Shown here piece after piece: positions 23,501 to 33,703 of a stretch of 64,000 bases of DNA (its first letter is position 1; every line of letters begins with the position of its first letter). The notes under the pieces are model-generated. The model did no database searches. It was not told the DNA's origin and was given only the letters and a program-made list of their open reading frames with translations. The stretch is from Odiellus spinosus. Its lineage: Eukaryota > Arthropoda > Arachnida > Opiliones > Phalangiidae. Position numbers and translations under genes: made by a program. The stretch covers positions 7,327,851 to 7,391,850 of the forward strand of contig OY987234.1 in assembly GCA_963920705.1 (NCBI GenBank). Reading direction: 5' to 3'.

Positions 23501-25175
23501 CAGCTGAGGACTTCAGGTGTATCTTGTGCTTGCCCGGTAGTTTTCCGATGCGGTCAAAAACGTCTTTATATCTCAGTATAATCTCCTCTGGAGTCATTTG
23601 GTCTATGAGGTGTGGCGGAGGCACCGGGCCGTGTGTCCTGGTTTGACATGTCTCCGTTGGCGGTATTTGCGCTGGACGTCTTGGCTTCGCATTGATCGGT
23701 TGCTGCTGAATGATACTGGCAGTGGTCTTTGTTGGTCGTAGTTTGTAGTCCTGTTCCATGTGCGTGTTCTTCGGACGGGAAGGTTTCATATTGCGCTTGA
23801 TCAGGCCTAAATCCACGGTGGCTTTTGCGCCTAAGATCGGGATAGTTTTATACGGCGTCACGTAAAAACATTGGTCTGAGCCGGCTGCGAATGAGGAGCA
23901 TCGTACGTAGATAACGCCGATGATTTCGATTGAGTGTCCTGAATAGGCGCGTACTGTGTATTGTGGTTTGTACAATTTTGGTTTTATTGGAAACTTGTTG
24001 TAGATCCCGATATGTATGATGTTGACTTGGGAGCCAGTATCTAGTTTCATGGTTACAGGAAAGTTCGCAAAACAGATGGTCTCGAGCCATTCGGATTCTT
24101 CTGTCAGTGGTGTGCTTGTATCATGGCAATAAAGTGTAAGTGCGTTGCAATCGGATGGCTGGGTGGAGTATGTCGGGAAACAATGTGTTCCGCGGTCGTC
24201 GAACTCCTGTCCATCGTCGTACTCGTGGGCTGTGTTTTCGTGCGCGATGATTTCGTTTATGCCACGTGAGCGGCAATGAGAAGCCCAGTGGCCTCGGCGG
24301 GAGCAATGGTAGCATTGAGAATCTTGGGCTGGACAACGGCCTTTCTGATGTGACGTCCCGCAGTTACCACACCCTTGTTGACGGTGTGATTGAGCTGCTG
24401 GGTACTGGTGGCCTCTGTATGATGATCCTTGTGGGTGCAGTCTCGGACGTGAGGTGGCTCGAGAGTTCTGGTCTATTGTGCTTGAGTATCGTCGTTGTTG
24501 CGGCGGTAATGGATTACGTCCGTTGTGTCGTTGTGGAAATCGCTGGTGTGTGTGCCTGTCTCCGCGGTTAAGAGCATCTATGGTGGATATTGGAGGGTTA
24601 TCTTTGTCGGAAGGTACGGCGATTGTGCTGGCATGTTGGATAGCTGCTTCATGTGCCTGGCATTTAGTTACGGCCTCCTGCAGGGTGAGGTTTCGACTTT
24701 TGAGGAGCTCCTTTCGTAGTGTCTCACTTCTGATCCCCACTATGATTAGCGTGCAAATTAGGGAATCCGTGACGGTATCAAAATCACATGGGCGAGCCTT
24801 GGTTTTGAGGTCTGTGAGGAATGCATCGAAGGTTTGATGTGGGCCTTGTTTTGATGTGATAAAAATATAACGGGCTGCGTTGAGATTTTTATAAGGTGCG
24901 TAATACGTGTCGAACGCATTGTATATCTGCTCGAGTGTGACAGCGGCTGGATTCTGAGCTGCGGTCGGTGTAAGGTTGAAAGTATTGTAAATACGCCGGC
25001 CATCCGGACCGAGGATATGTAGAAATATGGCGGTTTGCACTTCCGGCGTCTCATCGGCTAATTTGGCGGCTAGGGCATATATTCGGAAGGCGTCTCGATA
25101 TTCCATCCAGTCAGCGGCTGCATTCGCGGAGCTTGGATTAAATGGCTCAGGACTTTTGAAAGCGGTGGAGGTCAT
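20595..25175 (-). CDS. Gag-Pol polyprotein of Ty3/Gypsy element 1
   Basis: A single 1526-residue frame with an ATG 42 bp downstream of the primer site. Gag occupies roughly residues 1-310 and ends with two zinc knuckles: CX2CX3HX4C (269-281) and CX2CX4HX4C (288-301). The aspartic protease motif DTGS is at 379-382. Reverse transcriptase spans about 560-790, with the first catalytic Asp at 654 (VLDAQ) and the DD pair at 718-719; the usual YxDD reads STDD here, an unusual loss of the aromatic residue. RNase H has Asp864 (SVDSS), Glu900, Asp926 and Asp971. Integrase has the HHCC finger (His1080, His1083, Cys1113, Cys1116) and the D,D35E triad Asp1144, Asp1197, Glu1233. It makes virus-like particle protein and the enzymes that copy and insert the element. 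No internal stop is present. Gag and Pol share one frame, so how their ratio is controlled is not visible. Plus-strand open frames inside it are shadows. Confidence 0.95.
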   Translation of the reverse strand: MTSTAFKSPEPFNPSSANAAADWMEYRDAFRIYALAAKLADETPEVQTAIFLHILGPDGRRIYNTFNLTPTAAQNPAAVTLEQIYNAFDTYYAPYKNLNAARYIFITSKQGPHQTFDAFLTDLKTKARPCDFDTVTDSLICTLIIVGIRSETLRKELLKSRNLTLQEAVTKCQAHEAAIQHASTIAVPSDKDNPPISTIDALNRGDRHTHQRFPQRHNGRNPLPPQQRRYSSTIDQNSRATSRPRLHPQGSSYRGHQYPAAQSHRQQGCGNCGTSHQKGRCPAQDSQCYHCSRRGHWASHCRSRGINEIIAHENTAHEYDDGQEFDDRGTHCFPTYSTQPSDCNALTLYCHDTSTPLTEESEWLETICFANFPVTMKLDTGSQVNIIHIGIYNKFPIKPKLYKPQYTVRAYSGHSIEIIGVIYVRCSSFAAGSDQCFYVTPYKTIPILGAKATVDLGLIKRNMKPSRPKNTHMEQDYKLRPTKTTASIIQQQPINAKPRRPAQIPPTETCQTRTHGPVPPPHLIDQMTPEEIILRYKDVFDRIGKLPGKHKIHLKSSAVPSISAPRQIPHALQEPVSKELQRLQSLGIIKPVTGPTDWVHPMVVVRQEHKPIPVRICLDPRNLNAAIRLEPYPTPTAQEIFATLHGAEIFTVLDAQSAFWQVELDEESSRLCTFATPFGRFRFVRLALGICTSSSIFQRIMHDIYPPAQFPTTHISTDDFLLATSKSQHNRTLVTILERARQNGLTFSSSKMQLAVSKITYLGLTITPSGLEIAPTKIQAINAIPSPTDRASLQRFLGMVNFLAKFLPQHSEATAPLRSLLKKGSAFVWDANAETIFASLKRLITTAPVLAFFNPRIPSKISVDSSGIGVGAVLTQNNQPVEYASTSFTSTQQNYAPIERELLGIVYACERFHYYVVGTKFTVETDHRPLVAVVQKPFQLLSPRLQRLVLKLTRYNLHVKYVPGSQLYVADTLSRAPRTETEINTTYLEGQSVMLHAITTALSDANAKAMQDAITTDSTSQTLLSYIRQGWPTAINKVQAAIRPFWSIQEEIHESGGLIYRGERLYIPTSQRPKTLQEIHTAHQGIAACIAKARLHVYWPQMTTDITNYVNRCDICQRRQRANISMPLTPYPIPQRPWEMVATDIFQIGDTKMIILVDYFSKFVEAQEMRTTTAEAVIQFLNPHFSRHGAPQTIVSDNGPPYNSSTFKHFLEQWSVKHVTSSPHYPQSNGMAERTIQTIKNMLIKAHMDGKNPHQTLMEYRATPIGELPSPAEMLMGRRIRTPLTTTTEMLRPQFPIKHIQNTLRDRQARMTQNQHSAREPRPLILTPGTSVYHYIKPRLWGQAIVMSSAPEPHSYIIKTENDQILRRTRHHLRTMQPAVKQDQPQNNFSVPQASRQAPRNEGPRLAVTFRHGRQSSEGANYQVSPIEQQEDRRRKSDPKVQPSGGGIREPQTRNQNQPVDAEQTQISIPLSKDKQRNLPYPISQNITPSRFPDARPPFPQSTTQRSNIRPKRCTQPPERFQAGFN

Positions 25176-25216
25176 GGTTGTTGAGTCGGAAATATACTTA
25201 TGGGCGCGGCGCGGTT

Positions 25217-25229
25217 ACTTCTGACACCA
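25217..25229 (-). promoter_or_regulatory. Primer-binding site, tRNA-Leu type
   Basis: On the coding strand TGGTGTCAGAAGT follows the 5' LTR with no spacer. It is complementary to a tRNA 3' end reading ACTTCTGACACCA, which matches the tail of animal tRNA-Leu as I know it. The tRNA identity rests on recall, not on a search. Confidence 0.75.
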
Positions 25230-25435
25230 TAATACGTGTGGTACTTAACGCTAATGATTAAGAGAAACTAGTTTATATTGTAACGCATTTATTGGTCTAT
25301 CCATCACGAAGCTTACATACTACAATGCTCCTGGTTTACATGTGCTTATTGTTTTTATACTATGGTTTTATCTTTTTAGTTCGACCTTTATCTACATTCG
25401 TTTTTATCATAATTGACCTTTGATCTACTATATCA
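25230..25435 (-). repeat. 5' LTR of element 1 with TATA box
   Basis: Identical by eye to the other LTR. On the coding strand a TATAAAAA motif (plus 25352-25359) lies about 80 bp into the LTR and probably positions the element's transcript. The AATAAA signal follows further downstream. The duplicated target ATCTT lies just outside, at 25436-25440. Confidence 0.95.
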
Positions 25436-25493
25436 ATCTTAAAATAATATGCGGAATGTCTACTTTCTAATGGTGCAATCGGTTTATGCCTAG
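25436..25493 (+). repeat. Right part of the split repeat unit
   Basis: ATCTTAAAATAATATGCGG, then TACTTTCTAATGGTGC and TTTATGCCTAGGTGG, continues the unit interrupted at 20269. It runs directly into a non-LTR retrotransposon remnant. Confidence 0.8.
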
Positions 25494-25721
25494 GTGGTTG
25501 CAAAACACTTTAAGGAATATGAGATAACCCATTTAAGAGATACTAGATCTGTGGATCGTAAAAACCTAGTTTTACCAAAAGTTTCGACCACCTTAGCCCA
25601 AAATCACGCGTCTTACCAAGCGATAAAAGTGTATAATAGCCTAGACCAAAGTATAAAAAACCTAACGGACTATAATCTGTTTAAAAGAAAGTTAAAAATA
25701 TGGATAACTAAAAATTTTTGA
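25494..25721 (+). pseudogene. C-terminal remnant of a non-LTR retrotransposon reverse transcriptase
   Basis: About 75 codons are open from just after an in-frame TAG to a TGA, with no ATG at the start. The peptide pattern, with a basic residue before NLVLPKVSTTLAQNHASY, then KVYNSLDQSIKN and a final LFKRKLK, is the characteristic carboxyl end of LINE-type ORF2 proteins of the Jockey/CR1/RTE kind. That recognition comes from knowledge of the family and was not searched. The catalytic domains are absent, so it is a 5'-truncated, non-functional copy. It is bordered by copies of the GAGTGGCGAAGCAA repeat, which could be its 3' flank or an independent repeat. Confidence 0.65.
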
Positions 25722-25930
25722 ATTGTATAATACCGCCTGTTATTGTACGGCATCTAATGTAAGATTGTGAAATTTAAAGTCACCCACACGCAAGATTTTC
25801 TTAGGTGGGTGACTGAAATATTTTCAATATATAATATAAAAAACTTTGATGTACAAAGAGATGAAAATGAAAATAAACTTAAAATTCTAAATTATAAAAG
25901 AAAAGTTAAGGCTTTTTGCATTTTAATACA
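25722..25930. other. Spacer with CACCCAC / GTGGGTG inverted pair
   Basis: A short AT-rich stretch. GTCACCCACAC at about 25781 and GGTGGGTGAC at about 25804 can form a small hairpin just after the LINE remnant. Nothing else is seen. Confidence 0.4.
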
Positions 25931-26264
25931 GAGAGCTCATATTTGGAATTTTGCTCGATTTGTATCGAGTGGCGAAGCAAATTTTATGAGTGGCGAAGCA
26001 ATATTTTATGATCTTAAAATAATATACGGAAAGTCTTATTTTCTAATGGTGCAATCGGTTTATGCCTAGGTGGTTGCTAAGAAAAGTTAAGGCTTTTTGC
26101 ATTTTAATGTAGGGCTCATATTTGGAATTTTGCTCGATTTGTATCGAGTGGCGAAACAACTTTTATGAGTGGCGAAGCAATATTTAATGATCTTAAAATA
26201 ATATACGGAATGTCTACTTTCTAATGGTGCAATCGGTTTATGCCTAGGTGGTTGCAAAAAAAAG
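25931..26264 (+). repeat. Two direct copies of a ~150-bp GAGTGGCGAAGCAA unit
   Basis: The copies start near 25931 and 26110. Both contain TCGAGTGGCGAAGCAA-like, TTATGATCTTAAAATAATA and GCAATCGGTTTATGCC tracts, joined by AAAGTTAAGGCTTTTTGCAT. The first copy of the array (20190-20269 plus 25436-25493) holds LTR element 1. Confidence 0.8.
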
Positions 26265-26270
26265 TTAAGG

Positions 26271-26675
26271 CAGGGTTGCCACAGTTTTTTCAGATTCAAA
26301 TTCCCTGACTTTTCCAGGTTTTTCCCTGACCTTTTCCAACGATTTTCCCTGACCGTTTCAGCTAATTCTAATTTGTCTGTATTTTCCTCGGCCGATATAT
26401 TTTTCATAAAAAGCGCTACAAATTTTGCAATTGTGTTCGCCAAACTTTTTGCACGCATATTTTTGTTCTAATCTATACAACTGTCACAGTCAGCTTAAAA
26501 TCTTTTCCGCAGATAATTATTGTAATTTTCTGGCTTCTTGAAAGATTTTTAAATTCCCTGACTTTTCCCTGACTTTTTAAAACATTTTAAAATTCTCTGA
26601 CTTTTCCCTGACTTTTTTGGTTCATTTTCAAATTCCCTGACTTTTCCCTGTTTTCCCTGACCTGTGGCAACCCTG
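26271..26675. mobile_element. 405-bp MITE with CAGGGTTGCCACAG terminal repeats
   Basis: A perfect 14-bp terminal inverted repeat: CAGGGTTGCCACAG at the left and its complement at the right. The interior repeats TTCCCTGACTTTTCC-type words many times. I could not identify a convincing target duplication. The terminal sequence is of hAT-like character, which is an inference. Truncated relatives lie at 18170 and 19919. It is non-coding; minus-strand open frames over it are chance. Confidence 0.82.
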
Positions 26676-27162
26676 TTCAAATGATCGACAATTCAGGGTT
26701 ATTGAAGGTTCTAAAGGTAAGTTTTTCAAATCAATTAATTTTGATCATGCCATGGAACCCAAATCAAACTCAATATGAAGTTACTTTGAACGCGTACGTC
26801 GGGCTACGTTTAATGACATAGGCGTCCGCGTCCGGCGTTCACCGAATTTATATTTTCTCAATCTGACTGATATAAATGGAGGCAGCGAGGCCGAGCGGGG
26901 AAACGCTATAAATGGAAATGTTTCAAAATTCCAGTCTCGAGCATTTTTGAGTCTTTGACGGACACAGTTGGAGCTGCGGGCTATATATGACCGCATTCCG
27001 GGGATCGAGAGCAGTAGGAAAAGGAAACGTCAAAATCCAAAAGGAATAAAGCTCTTTTGAAGTCGTATATAAGAACCGCATGCATGGACAAAAAAATATG
27101 GGAACGCTTTATAACGAAATTGGGCGACCTGTATAACGCAAAGCGACGGATAATTATACCCT
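26676..27162. other. No gene seen
   Basis: No gene or repeat recognised. Confidence 0.5.
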
Positions 27163-27286
27163 CTTCGGACGAGTCGTAATTAGCAGGTTTACTATTAGAT
27201 TTAACCGAGGTTTATATAGCCTTCTTAGTTGAATAAACCAAGGTTAAATCTGATTAAACAGGCTAATTACGCGTCTCGTCCGAAAG
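27163..27286. mobile_element. Short foldback, TTCGGACGAG arms
   Basis: CTTCGGACGAG and CTCGTCCGAAAG face each other. The arms continue with CGTAATTAGC / GCTAATTACG and TTAGATTTAACC / GGTTAAATC, about 55 bp per arm around a loop of about 12 bp. It is a small non-coding hairpin element; a host small-RNA precursor is less likely but possible. Confidence 0.7.
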
Positions 27287-30200
27287 ACGATACATTACGA
27301 GGTTTGCCACCACGGTAATTGACCTCCGTCGTCTTTAGCGTTCAATATTTTTAATTGGTCATCTCTATAAAGTGGAAGGGTTATACAAAGCTTTGTACGA
27401 GCATATTTTAGCTATTCATCGAGCAAACTGAATTGAACCAACTTATGGATAAAACGTTTTCAACCTTAAGTATATTCTTTTTCTTGGGCCCTTGAAAAAT
27501 GATATAAAGAGTGTGTCGGCGGGAAATGGGGGACGTCAGGCGAGAATTTATCATATTTCGTAGATTTCTCCGATATATTTCTCGAGCTCAGGGCTATCGC
27601 GACTCGGATCCCTTGCCGCGGATTAAAGTCACCCCAGAGTGAAAAAAAAATGCAATGATAGTGTAGATTTCCATCTAGATAAAAGAAGGCCCTCCCTTGA
27701 CGTTTGACGTCCAAGAATAGATGAGCGAGCTACACTCGAACGCCGATCGCCTCCCGAGCTTATCGGTAAACGGGCTAAGAGTGACGTCAATCACCGCGTA
27801 CGTGGCACGCGCGTCCAGTTTAGAAAGTGGGACTGGAGGGAGGCGTGTTAAAAATGGCCGACTAAGCTTGACATTAATATCTTTAAAGGTCTCTTTTGTT
27901 ACGTATAGGTCGCTTTTTCTTTTCTTTTCTTTTTGAAAATCGAAAAAGATCAGACATTCCGATCAGAGCTTGACATCGCGTCAACGAAGGCTCGAAGGAC
28001 AATAGGTATCAAACAGGAGAATTCCATTTTATACTACAGAGTAATAAAGGCTATATCGGTGAAAGATTATCTCGATGGAGCTAATGCCGGAGATCGTTAT
28101 GTTACATAATTAACAACGACTGTGCAAGTTCCTCAACATGCGCATAATCGCATTCATTTCTACAGGGTTCACCACGGGGATTATACAGTGGGCATTTCAG
28201 TATCCCTTGATTCCTTGAGTAATATATTACTATTTTTTATTATAGCCTAGTAAGGACCATACAACTTATCGATTCAACTTAGATAAGTGCAAAAAAAAAG
28301 TTCACCTATTTCACGACTGATCCATTTTTATTCTAAACAATATTTTAGGTAATATTTCTAAACGAGGTTAACTTCCTTTCGCTATATTGATTAAATTTCA
28401 GTTGACCAAACATGTTGAGTCGAAAAGTGATACAGTTCGAAAGAGGCTTAACGACTATTGGCGTGGAAGTAATGGCCACGATCATTATCGACAAAATTAT
28501 AGGCTCGGTCTACAATACAGGGCTCCCAGCCTAAGTCCACAAAAATAATAGATATAATAGGTTCAAATTGAGAAAGGTATAGGATATTTATATGTCTAAA
28601 ATGTCAAATCTATAGTATATTTAAAGGTCCAAAATAATTTATAAGTCTAAAATTATGTTATATTAGTTTTACACGTTTAAAATAACTAAATATTGGAGTT
28701 TTATAGGAAGTGTAGAACTTTTAAATATACATATTATATTTATAATATGTTGATATTAATCTAATTTACAAGTCAGGTACTTCGACTTGTGGTAGTTAGT
28801 GCAGCAATTAACTAAACAATATTACTTGGAATTTATAGAGTTAACTATCCCACATTTCCTTAATAATTGAAAAATATCAGGTACTTTCAACCATGGACGC
28901 CCGGGAATTATGTCTAGGGAATTTTATTAATTTCTTGTGTTTAAATTCGCAAGCTAGGCGCGAGATAAATTCGACAAAGCCCGAATCGAGTTAGGATGAG
29001 TGTTTACTTTAAAGGGTTGATGAAATAAAATAAGGTCCAATTCGGTATTCTTTTACCCTTCATTCTTATTATCTATTTCCCTCATTTTCATCTTGGATTT
29101 TACTTTCTTGATATAATTTCTTTGTAACTAATGGTCGTTCAATCTCTCAGCCAACAATTTCGGGTATGCCTACATATATCTTTCGAAGTTGATTTTCTAG
29201 ACGAACGAAAGAACGAATAAACCCAGTAGGGACCAAACTCTTTCTAGACTTTTAGTCTTTTTTCGGGATGAAAAATTGGAAAAGGGCGAGAGAAAAACTT
29301 TTAATATTTGAGCGAGTGTTTTTCCGCTAAGCGAACTTCTATTCTATTCTATTTTTTTTAGTCCGCTTGACTTTTCCGAGGAAGAGAGAAAGTGGAAAAG
29401 AGAAAACTACAGCGGCTGCGTTTAATCGTCCTTTATTCCTTCTTCCGTACAATTTCAGCTACTTTAGAGGATTGCACGATGGACACCCCGCTCCTTCCCC
29501 CTGCCGAATTAAAAAGAAAACATCATATATCCGTTTGTATATTGGTCTTCTTTACTTGACTGTCACGCGTCCAAATGACGCCTATATCAACCCCCGCGCG
29601 CGTCATCATTGGCTAACTGCCCGGAACCAACCACCCTCCACAAGCTACACTACAATTCTTCTTTAAAGATTCCACCAAATGCGGAAAATAAATCAAAGCG
29701 CTAGAAAAAACAACGACGCGTTCTCTTTAGGCTTAGTTGATTACTAATGCAGGACTGTGGCAGTTATTAATTGTAGGCTCGTAAATGGTTCATCGTGTAT
29801 ATAGGCTAACTCTTTTTTAAAACTTAAATTCTAATCAATTATATTAATTACTAGCTATTACCCGTCAAAATGACTGGTTTTAAAAATGAATTAAATATGT
29901 GACTTAATAATATACGTAATATATTAAAATGAGTGTAATTGTGACGCTCCTAGACCCATCCTGCCTTCAACCCTTTTACTAGGGACAACCTTTAACCTTT
30001 ATCAAGGACAACAAAACAACCGATAGATCTTAGGGCACAATTAATTCCACTTCTACAACTATACCCCTACTACACGTAACAACAACAACAAAGAAACAAG
30101 GACACCATGGTTGAGGTTTTACCAAATAACTATTTCATTTTTAATTTTCCCTAACACATCAAAACACTTCCAATTATAATACAACTCGTCTACTATCAAA

Positions 30201-33200
30201 CTTATTATCAAATATTTAACTCCAAATACTTAACGTCTCATTGTTCGTAGAAGATCAGATCATTTTCATTCTCCTTAGACGCCCGAACATATTTCGTCTT
30301 TACACGATTACGCGTAGCCGCTCGCGCTTCTTATTTACATCAAACGTCTTTTGACTCTCTAGCCTTACCGCACAACTAGTATATTAATTCTTATTCGGAA
30401 TTAATCTAGCCGGACTTATACTTTCGCGGACCAAGCTCAATCATACTCCCGCGCCTTAACTTCTTTTCTAGACAACTTCGCTCACCGACCTTTCACCTCG
30501 AGAGTACAAGTACTTCTCTTTTTTCTCTTCTTAACTCTCCCTTTTCTTCAAGTCCATCTGATCTATTTCAACTACGTCACACACTTAACGAACCAATCAC
30601 GTTCCTAGTTTAGTTCGAGTTTTTCCGCGTTTAACTATCTTCAGAGAATCATTAGTGAAGAAGTTATAAAATAACACATGTGACACTTAGTGTGCCAACA
30701 TATATTGAAACTACTTTTTGGTAAAACCTTATTTCTAAAAGCACCAATATAAGATAACGATAAAAAGCACTATATATAAATATATACACATGTTGATTGC
30801 ACTGGCAAGGCTGGAGCGCAGGTATTCTTAACTGCCGCTACCAATTATTTAAATTCGTTGGAAATCCTGACACATGGGGTTGAGAAGAAAGTAAACGCCG
30901 GCCGGACGCCTCTTAACTTCGATCCCCAAACTATCACAATAGGTTTCCCTTCTCGCTCTTTCTATAATTGCTTTAGCGTTACAACGAACCAGCGTTGCAC
31001 CACTTAACAACACATGGGTACCTTATCGGATAGCGTCATTCCTTCCACATATGGGTTTATTTATTTTAAAGGAAATATTTTTAACTTTACATTCTAATAT
31101 TTTAATTGGCTTTATATTTTACTTCAGTTTATATTTAACCTAATTCGAGCGTTACATAATGTCTCTCATTTGATTCAGTTCTTAACGAAATTACTTTTGA
31201 TAGCTGTTTGAAACGTTGTTTTCCTTCATTTAAAGATGATTTAATTCACGAAACTAAACTTATTTAACTTAAAACACTTGTTAAAGGTAGCAAAAAAATA
31301 TTATAACGTTTCTTAAGCGCTAAGCCTAAAATCATTAAGCCTCACGGGCTTCGAGTTTAATTTGAAGCCGTGGACGTCTTTTTTTCAATGAAACCTAACA
31401 TATCGCTTCAGCGTTTAAAGATTAGAGTTAGTGTCCGACAGACAGACATTGATACATAGAGAATTATATATTTTTGAAGTTTAAAATGATAACTCTTATG
31501 TTCAAAATTCGCAAAAAGAGAATCAGTGTATACAATTAGACTGATACAACGTTCGTGCAGTTTCAACATCAAAAATGACCCGTATCCAGCGACCACAACT
31601 CGGGGGAGACTGGTTCGGGAGGGCCCAAATATAACATTGGGGGCGTTGAGCGCCATCTCGCACACCCTCATGTATAAGAACCTGCCTCAAAAACTTTCAT
31701 TTCTTTCGAGCACAGGCGCACCTGTTCAACCGGGCTTAACGCGATTTGAGAAGAAGGGCGCGTGATCGAAAGGCTTCCGCAAAGAAAAGCGTCCAGTGTA
31801 AACCGAGTGTAACTCGTCCGTGACGGTATAAAGGGAAAACAAAAGCCATTTTTCAATTTCTTAGGGTGGGTGAGAGCGTATTGGCGCACTACCCCCTTTG
31901 ACTATGATAGATATTCTCCAAGATAAGAACTGTATAAGAAAGGGATACGACCGTAGGGGGAGGGAAGAGGCGGAAGGGGCCAGAAAACTAATCCATAAAA
32001 GGGAGTCAAACAACGCGCACTATATATCCAGTGTTAAAAAGTTAATCTACAAAATTAATGCCCGCCAAGTTGGCCCTCGCATCCAGAATCCGTCCTTTCG
32101 CTCGCCTTTTACAGCGGGTTATTTTGCTATTCTTTGTCGGCTTTTCAAAGGTAACGCCACCAACATTCCCCTTCTTCTCTCCTCTAGCTTTTAACCAACT
32201 TAGAAATTCTTTGTCGTTACCGAATTCTTGAAAATAACGTAACAAAACACCATCTTGGCGAACTTATATAATTTTTCTTCGGTTTTTAGCCAAGGCGCCT
32301 GTAAAACTGTTTCAATCGTTCGGCTTCGGTGTTCGGGACGAAGCTCACCATTCAGGGGATGATTTCAAACTCAATTAAAAAATCTCGCGACGATGCGAAT
32401 TAGAACAGAAAAACCCGTTCGAGCCTGGTAATGATTATTAATTTAATTTTCGGCTATTATTACCGTACTAAAAGTGTCTAGTTGTTCAACCGTTTAGTAG
32501 AGTATAGCTCTTGCTCTAGAGCTGCAAGGTTGCAAGCAAACCTAGCTCATCACCTGACCAATAGAAAAAAAAGAAACCCCTAAGAACCTTGAGAGATAGC
32601 TTTATAAGCCTCCGCTATCGTCCTAGCGTCTGCTTATTTATTGACTCCTAAAAACCAACCTAGATTGGCGGGGCTAATAAGCAGACGCCATTTTACGATA
32701 AAGTAATCGAGGTTCAAGGCTCTTTGGAATTTCAATTCGTTCTAGAGATAGTGCATAGTATATACTAAAGTAGAGAGTATATAGGAGAAACATTTCGGTC
32801 TTGAAACCGGTCCCGAACTAAAGTATATCGGTTATAGTTTCTGCTACGTTCAAAGGAGTCGTGCGAGCTAAAAAAAGAGTACAAAGAAGTTGTCGCGAGA
32901 GGGAGAAGGGCGGTGTTAGGGCCTGCCTAATCAATTTGCCGCTTGATAGCGCATCTTCGGCAATCGGGACTTTTTAACCCTCTATAGTCCTAGTTACTGC
33001 GACAAGAATTGGGTGACTTTTTTTCCCCATCGAGCGGCCAACATCACGCGCCGAGAAACTGAGAAAAAGAGCGGGAAAGCAATCGCGAGACCTAGCTAAT
33101 CAAGGGACAAATAATTTGTCGCCAAATTCCATCTATATCCACGTATAGATGATCTTAAAGTTAAAAAGGAAAGACTGATACGTGAAGGGGTGCGAAGGAT

Positions 33201-33587
33201 GAAACTAATTAAGTAGTCAGTCGAGAAATCGAGGGAGCGAAACTTATAATACTGATCCGACTCCTCCAAACTACCCCTCCCCTCCAACGCAATCCAAAAT
33301 CCTTCACACACACGGGATCTAGATATTAAAGAGATAATGACGCTGAGCTTCTTCATTTCAATAACAATACCAATACTCTTACAAAAATAATAAGCTGTAC
33401 TCTGACTGAATTATTGATTTACCTTATTTTCTCAAATAAATATGATTTTTACTTAAAATCATTTTCCCTGATTTTTTAAGTTCTCCCTGTTTGTACAAAC
33501 ACTGAATATACCTTCGTATTAATCTTAACCCGCTCGTCTTAACCACGGTTATGTTTATGAAGAGGGTTAAAATGGGCGTAAAAGCGC
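27287..33587. other. No gene seen over 6.3 kb; one weak short hairpin
   Basis: I recognise no gene, RNA gene or full mobile element. Open frames are all under 100 codons and have no family pattern. A short 13-bp perfect inverted pair (GCGTCTGCTTATT and its complement) lies at 32626-32688. An isolated CCCTGATTTTTTAAG fragment at about 33466 recalls the 26271 family. Confidence 0.5.
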
Positions 33588-33703
33588 GTTTTCAACCAAG
33601 ATTCTTTGGCCAAAAAAGTAACTTTTTCGTTATAATCAAGGTAAGTTATTGTTGTTACTACGAAAAAGTTATTTTTTTGGCCAATAAAATCTTGATTGAA
33701 AAC
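33588..33703. mobile_element. Foldback element, GTTTTCAACCAAGATT arms
   Basis: GTTTTCAACCAAGATTCTTT faces its complement AAAATCTTGATTGAAAAC. Inner matches TTGGCCAAAAAAGTAAC and GTTATTTTTTTGGCCAA make arms of about 47 bp around a loop of about 20 bp. It is non-coding. Confidence 0.75.

Larger units (their letters stand above)
20270..25435 (-). mobile_element. Complete Ty3/Gypsy LTR retrotransposon (element 1)
   Basis: A 5166-bp element. Two 206-bp LTRs, identical by eye, are flanked by the 5-bp target duplication ATCTT (20265-20269 and 25436-25440). On the coding (minus) strand the order is 5' LTR, primer-binding site directly adjacent, one long Gag-Pol frame, polypurine tract, 3' LTR. The enzyme order protease-RT-RNase H-integrase defines Ty3/Gypsy (Metaviridae). 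The Gag zinc-knuckle pair and fused frame resemble Mag-like / K02A2.6-like elements; that clade call is inference. LTR ends read TG...TA instead of TG...CA. Identical LTRs and an unbroken frame imply a recent insertion. No envelope frame is present. Confidence 0.96.

Noticed and set aside
20666-24837. Several plus-strand open frames across element 1
   Set aside because: They are antisense shadows of the strongly supported minus-strand Gag-Pol frame.
31408-32245. Cluster of short open frames on both strands
   Set aside because: All are under 100 codons, with no domain, no splice pattern and no repeat homology that I could see.
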